A stretch of 21,682 nucleotides of DNA from a virus. Of this stretch, positions 20,132 to 21,682 are shown piece by piece (position 1 is the first letter of the stretch; each line of letters begins with the position of its first letter). Both the position numbers and the translations under genes were made by a program. A model generated the notes under the pieces. The model worked only from the letters and a program-made list of their open reading frames with translations, ran no database searches and was not told the origin of the DNA. Location of the stretch: the IMG/VR virus record IMGVR_UViG_3300009124_000117, positions 1 through 21,682 of that record, one strand, 5' to 3'.

Positions 20132-20525
20132 AGCCTGCTCCTAACATCACCTTTGTCGTAACCTTCTGGTCACCACCACCAGTTAGCACAGCCAATGTAG
20201 CTTTGTCAATAGGCTCTCCAGTGTCCTTAACTACGAAGCTGCTGTACTTGTATGGATTGTACGTCACCTCCTTGCCGTGAAACACAGCGTGGAAATAGTT
20301 ACGAGCACAAGCCTCGTCATCCTCTGGCAAGATATAACCACGTACAAAAGCGTGGACATTCTTCTTACGCTCACGCAGTACACGCTCACGTCCTGCCTTA
20401 CGTACTACGAACTTAGGGTTAGCGATAGCAATGTGATTAGTGTGGTCAATCACACGCCCTGTCTTACAGTCACGCACACTGAATAACTTCTTGTGCAGAT
20501 TAAAGTATACTTCAACTCGTTTCAT
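20118..20525 (-). CDS. Hypothetical basic protein (135 aa)
   Basis: The start at 20525 is chosen for GGAG eight bases upstream and because it falls just after the stop of the previous gene; a longer start at 20540 lacks a site. The N-terminus reads MKRVEVYFNLHKKLFSVRD, and the middle is rich in basic residues (V-R-K-A-G-R-E-R-V-L-R-E-R-K-K). These are features of a small nucleic-acid-binding alpha/beta protein. It ends G-A-G-Y-E-Y-V, where the same bases supply the ribosome site of the next gene. I recall similar unnamed proteins in marine podoviruses, but no function. Confidence 0.78.
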   Translation of the reverse strand: MKRVEVYFNLHKKLFSVRDCKTGRVIDHTNHIAIANPKFVVRKAGRERVLRERKKNVHAFVRGYILPEDDEACARNYFHAVFHGKEVTYNPYKYSSFVVKDTGEPIDKATLAVLTGGGDQKVTTKVMLGAGYEYV

Positions 20526-20527
20526 AG

Positions 20528-20737
20528 TTAATACTCCCACTCCTCTGGCGGCATATCTTGATACACTAAGTCGCCGTTCTCATCACGCTCATAACCCATA
20601 GCAAACTCTACGTAAGACATACATAAGCGTATCTCATCCCACTGCTCATCATCTGTTGAGATACAGTCCTCACGATAGCCAAGTAATGCATCCCAAACTG
20701 TCTCTAGTATTTGCTCACCTGTCCTATGATTCTTCAT
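20528..20737 (-). CDS. Hypothetical acidic protein (69 aa)
   Basis: The start ATG at 20737 has GGAG seven bases upstream; a GTG one codon earlier is less likely. The protein is acidic and helical, with Trp and Tyr residues and a C-terminus of Pro-Pro-Glu-Glu-Trp-Glu-Tyr. It overlaps the end of the 80-aa gene by 14 bases. No domain is recognised. Small acidic early proteins of phages often bind host enzymes, but nothing specific is visible. Confidence 0.72.
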   Translation of the reverse strand: MKNHRTGEQILETVWDALLGYREDCISTDDEQWDEIRLCMSYVEFAMGYERDENGDLVYQDMPPEEWEY

Positions 20738-20966
20738 CACTCATCTCCTCGTTAAGTAAGTAGCTACCTATAGTCTCCTCGACTATATCGAATAGCGTAT
20801 TGAATCTATCCTGGGCATCATCTGTGTACATCACACAGTCGTGCACCTTATCGTGAAAGTACAAGTCCTCTGGTGCAGTCACATTAGCGTAGTACATATT
20901 CTCTAGCACAGCACCTGCAATCTCAGCTACTAGTTCTGTTCGTGTTGCTCTACATATTAGGGGCAT
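20724..20966 (-). CDS. Hypothetical acidic protein (80 aa)
   Basis: The ATG at 20966 belongs to one of three identical GGAGTTAGAACAATG ribosome-site modules and overlaps the 3' end of the 112-aa gene by ten bases. The product is largely helical and acidic at its C-terminus (NEEMSDEES), with two cysteines far apart. No membrane segment or catalytic motif is visible. Function unknown. Confidence 0.74.
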   Translation of the reverse strand: MPLICRATRTELVAEIAGAVLENMYYANVTAPEDLYFHDKVHDCVMYTDDAQDRFNTLFDIVEETIGSYLLNEEMSDEES

Positions 20967-21295
20967 TGTTCTAACTCCATTACATAAGGTTTGCTACCAA
21001 AGTCGGTAACGTTACACCAGTTATCAATCCACTTGCCGTGCAAGCAGTCACAGATAGTTTCATCAGGTGCATTGCCGTGCACTAGGTATGCCCAGTCTAC
21101 AGGTGTCAACTCCAGTGTGTCAGGGTTCACAGTGCATAGCTCAAGCTCTACCTCATCACAAGCAGTGGCAGCTTCCCATATCGCATCAGGGTTGCGGCCT
21201 GTGTAATCTATCTCACCGTCATACGATATCATTACTACGCACTCAGTGTGTGTAATCACATCGTTGATCATCTTGTATGCTACATCGTTACTCAT
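20957..21295 (-). CDS. Hypothetical protein (112 aa), Cys-rich C-terminal half
   Basis: The start at 21295 sits in the second GGAGTTAGAACAATG module; a longer start at 21334 has no site. The protein has an N-terminal helix-strand part (A-Y-K-M-I-N-D-V-I) and a C-terminal half with several Cys and Trp residues (D-C-L-H-G-K-W-I-D-N-W-C). These could bind zinc, but there is no regular CxxC pair. It ends M-E-L-E-Q-C-P, where E-L-E-Q is encoded by the ribosome-site module of the next gene. Function unknown. Confidence 0.76.
   Translation of the reverse strand: MSNDVAYKMINDVITHTECVVMISYDGEIDYTGRNPDAIWEAATACDEVELELCTVNPDTLELTPVDWAYLVHGNAPDETICDCLHGKWIDNWCNVTDFGSKPYVMELEQCP
20964..20978 (-). promoter_or_regulatory. 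Repeated Shine-Dalgarno/start module, copy 3
   Basis: GGAGTTAGAACAATG on the minus strand: GGAG, eight bases, ATG of the 80-aa gene. In the upstream gene the same bases encode Glu-Leu-Glu-Gln. Together with copy 1 it shares the longer ATGGAGTTAGAACAATG. Confidence 0.85.
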
Positions 21296-21498
21296 TGTTC
21301 TAACTCCTCTGGTACAACATCCCAACCAATCCATTCAGTATAATAACATATCTGTTTGGCATCAGGTTCATCATACAAATCATCACGCTCTAAATTATCT
21401 GCCATATTACGAAGCTCATCATCAGTACAATCGTCTGCTACACGGCGTGTGACCTCGTATTCAACCGTAGTATTTAAACGTATCTTAACTGTCTTCAT
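21292..21498 (-). CDS. Hypothetical acidic protein (68 aa)
   Basis: The ATG at 21498 follows GGAG by eight bases in the first GGAGTTAGAACAATG module. The protein has a beta-rich N-terminus (M-K-T-V-K-I-R-L-N-T-T-V-E-Y-E-V), an acidic helical middle (D-D-C-T-D-D-E-L-R-N-M) and ends E-E-L-E-Q, encoded by the next module. Its stop shares four bases with the following ATG. No family recognised. Confidence 0.74.
   Translation of the reverse strand: MKTVKIRLNTTVEYEVTRRVADDCTDDELRNMADNLERDDLYDEPDAKQICYYTEWIGWDVVPEELEQ
21293..21307 (-). promoter_or_regulatory. Repeated Shine-Dalgarno/start module, copy 2
   Basis: GGAGTTAGAACAATG on the minus strand, preceded by GA to give GAGGAG. It provides the ribosome site and ATG of the 112-aa gene, and its Glu-Leu-Glu-Gln reading ends the 68-aa protein upstream. 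Confidence 0.85.
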
Positions 21499-21682
21499 TG
21501 TTCTAACTCCATAATTGCAGTGACGTGATACTTAGACACAGCATCACCAGTTGGCAAGGACTTATTCATACCACCCTTGTCAGCTACGTAGTTACACCAC
21601 GTGTTCCACCAGTACTCGGCACCCTTGCGTCTGCACAGCTTAACGTAGTCACGTATCTTGCGGCGGCGTAGCTCAGGCTTGA
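21495..21682 (-). CDS. Hypothetical protein, 5'-truncated by window edge
   Basis: An open frame runs from the window end to the TGA at 21495-21497. About 61 C-terminal residues are visible: a basic Lys/Arg-rich helix, then an aromatic stretch (E-Y-W-W-N-T-W-C-N-Y-V), and an end of I-M-E-L-E-Q encoded by the first ribosome-site module. The start lies outside the window. No family is recognised from this fragment, though the basic and Trp-rich make-up suggests nucleic-acid or protein binding. Confidence 0.7.
   Translation of the reverse strand, partial: KPELRRRKIRDYVKLCRRKGAEYWWNTWCNYVADKGGMNKSLPTGDAVSKYHVTAIMELEQ
21496..21510 (-). promoter_or_regulatory. Repeated Shine-Dalgarno/start module, copy 1
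   Basis: GGAGTTAGAACAATG on the minus strand. It gives the ribosome site and ATG of the 68-aa gene at 21292-21498, and at the same time the Glu-Leu-Glu-Gln end and TGA of the truncated upstream gene. Confidence 0.85.

Noticed and set aside
1-21682. Possible tRNA genes, CRISPR arrays, IS elements or a phage RNA polymerase gene
   Set aside because: No cloverleaf-like T-arm sequence, regularly spaced repeats, transposase motifs or polymerase motifs were found by reading. A tRNAscan run would settle the tRNA question.

Overview
The window looks like part of the genome of a tailed, T7-like (podovirus-type) marine phage. Two gene arms converge. Positions 1-5763 on the plus strand carry the end of a late arm with two very large virion proteins. 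Positions 5796-21682 on the minus strand carry one tightly packed early/replication arm of about 30 genes. A 6-G/6-C hairpin at about 5766-5791 with T-runs on both sides separates the arms as a two-way terminator. Almost every minus-strand gene overlaps the next by 1-25 bases, usually with its own Shine-Dalgarno (SD) site, as in lytic phage operons. No tRNA, rRNA, CRISPR array or IS element was seen.

Reading the minus strand in its direction of transcription (high to low coordinates): 21682-18109 is a block of short, mostly unrecognised early genes, including a YubB/DUF1281-type protein. 18030-12012 is the replication core: tyrosine recombinase, Toprim primase, ThyX, DnaB-type helicase and family A DNA polymerase with an intact 3'-5' exonuclease. 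A near-consensus sigma70 promoter at the polymerase 3' end then starts a second block. That block holds a putative ssDNA-binding protein, a Cas4/RecB-like Fe-S exonuclease, T7-type endonuclease I, MazG, a monomeric class II (B12-dependent) ribonucleotide reductase, a DUF1289 protein, glutaredoxin, an endonuclease VII-type HNH protein and a DUF3310 protein. Last, with its own consensus-like promoter, comes a 69-aa protein resembling the Acb2/Tad1 helical-hairpin family of anti-CBASS/anti-Thoeris cyclic-nucleotide sponges.

The genes fit one programme. RNR, glutaredoxin, ThyX and MazG supply and clean the dNTP pool. Primase, helicase and polymerase copy the genome. The exonuclease, endonuclease I, endonuclease VII and the putative ssDNA-binding protein break down host DNA and resolve recombination or packaging junctions. 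No phage RNA polymerase is in this window, and the two clear promoters are of host sigma70 type, so host RNA polymerase probably transcribes at least this arm. B12-dependent RNR, ThyX, MazG, glutaredoxin and near-balanced base composition are most like phages of marine Rhodobacteraceae (SIO1/Cobavirus group, Zobellviridae). That placement is inference, not shown by a search.

Most worth a second look are the Acb2-like gene with a private promoter, an 18-base palindromic sequence shared by the two arms, a DnaJ-like zinc knuckle inside the DNA polymerase, two different junction-resolving nucleases in one arm, an integrase in an otherwise lytic-looking genome, and a dual-frame stretch just upstream of the integrase.
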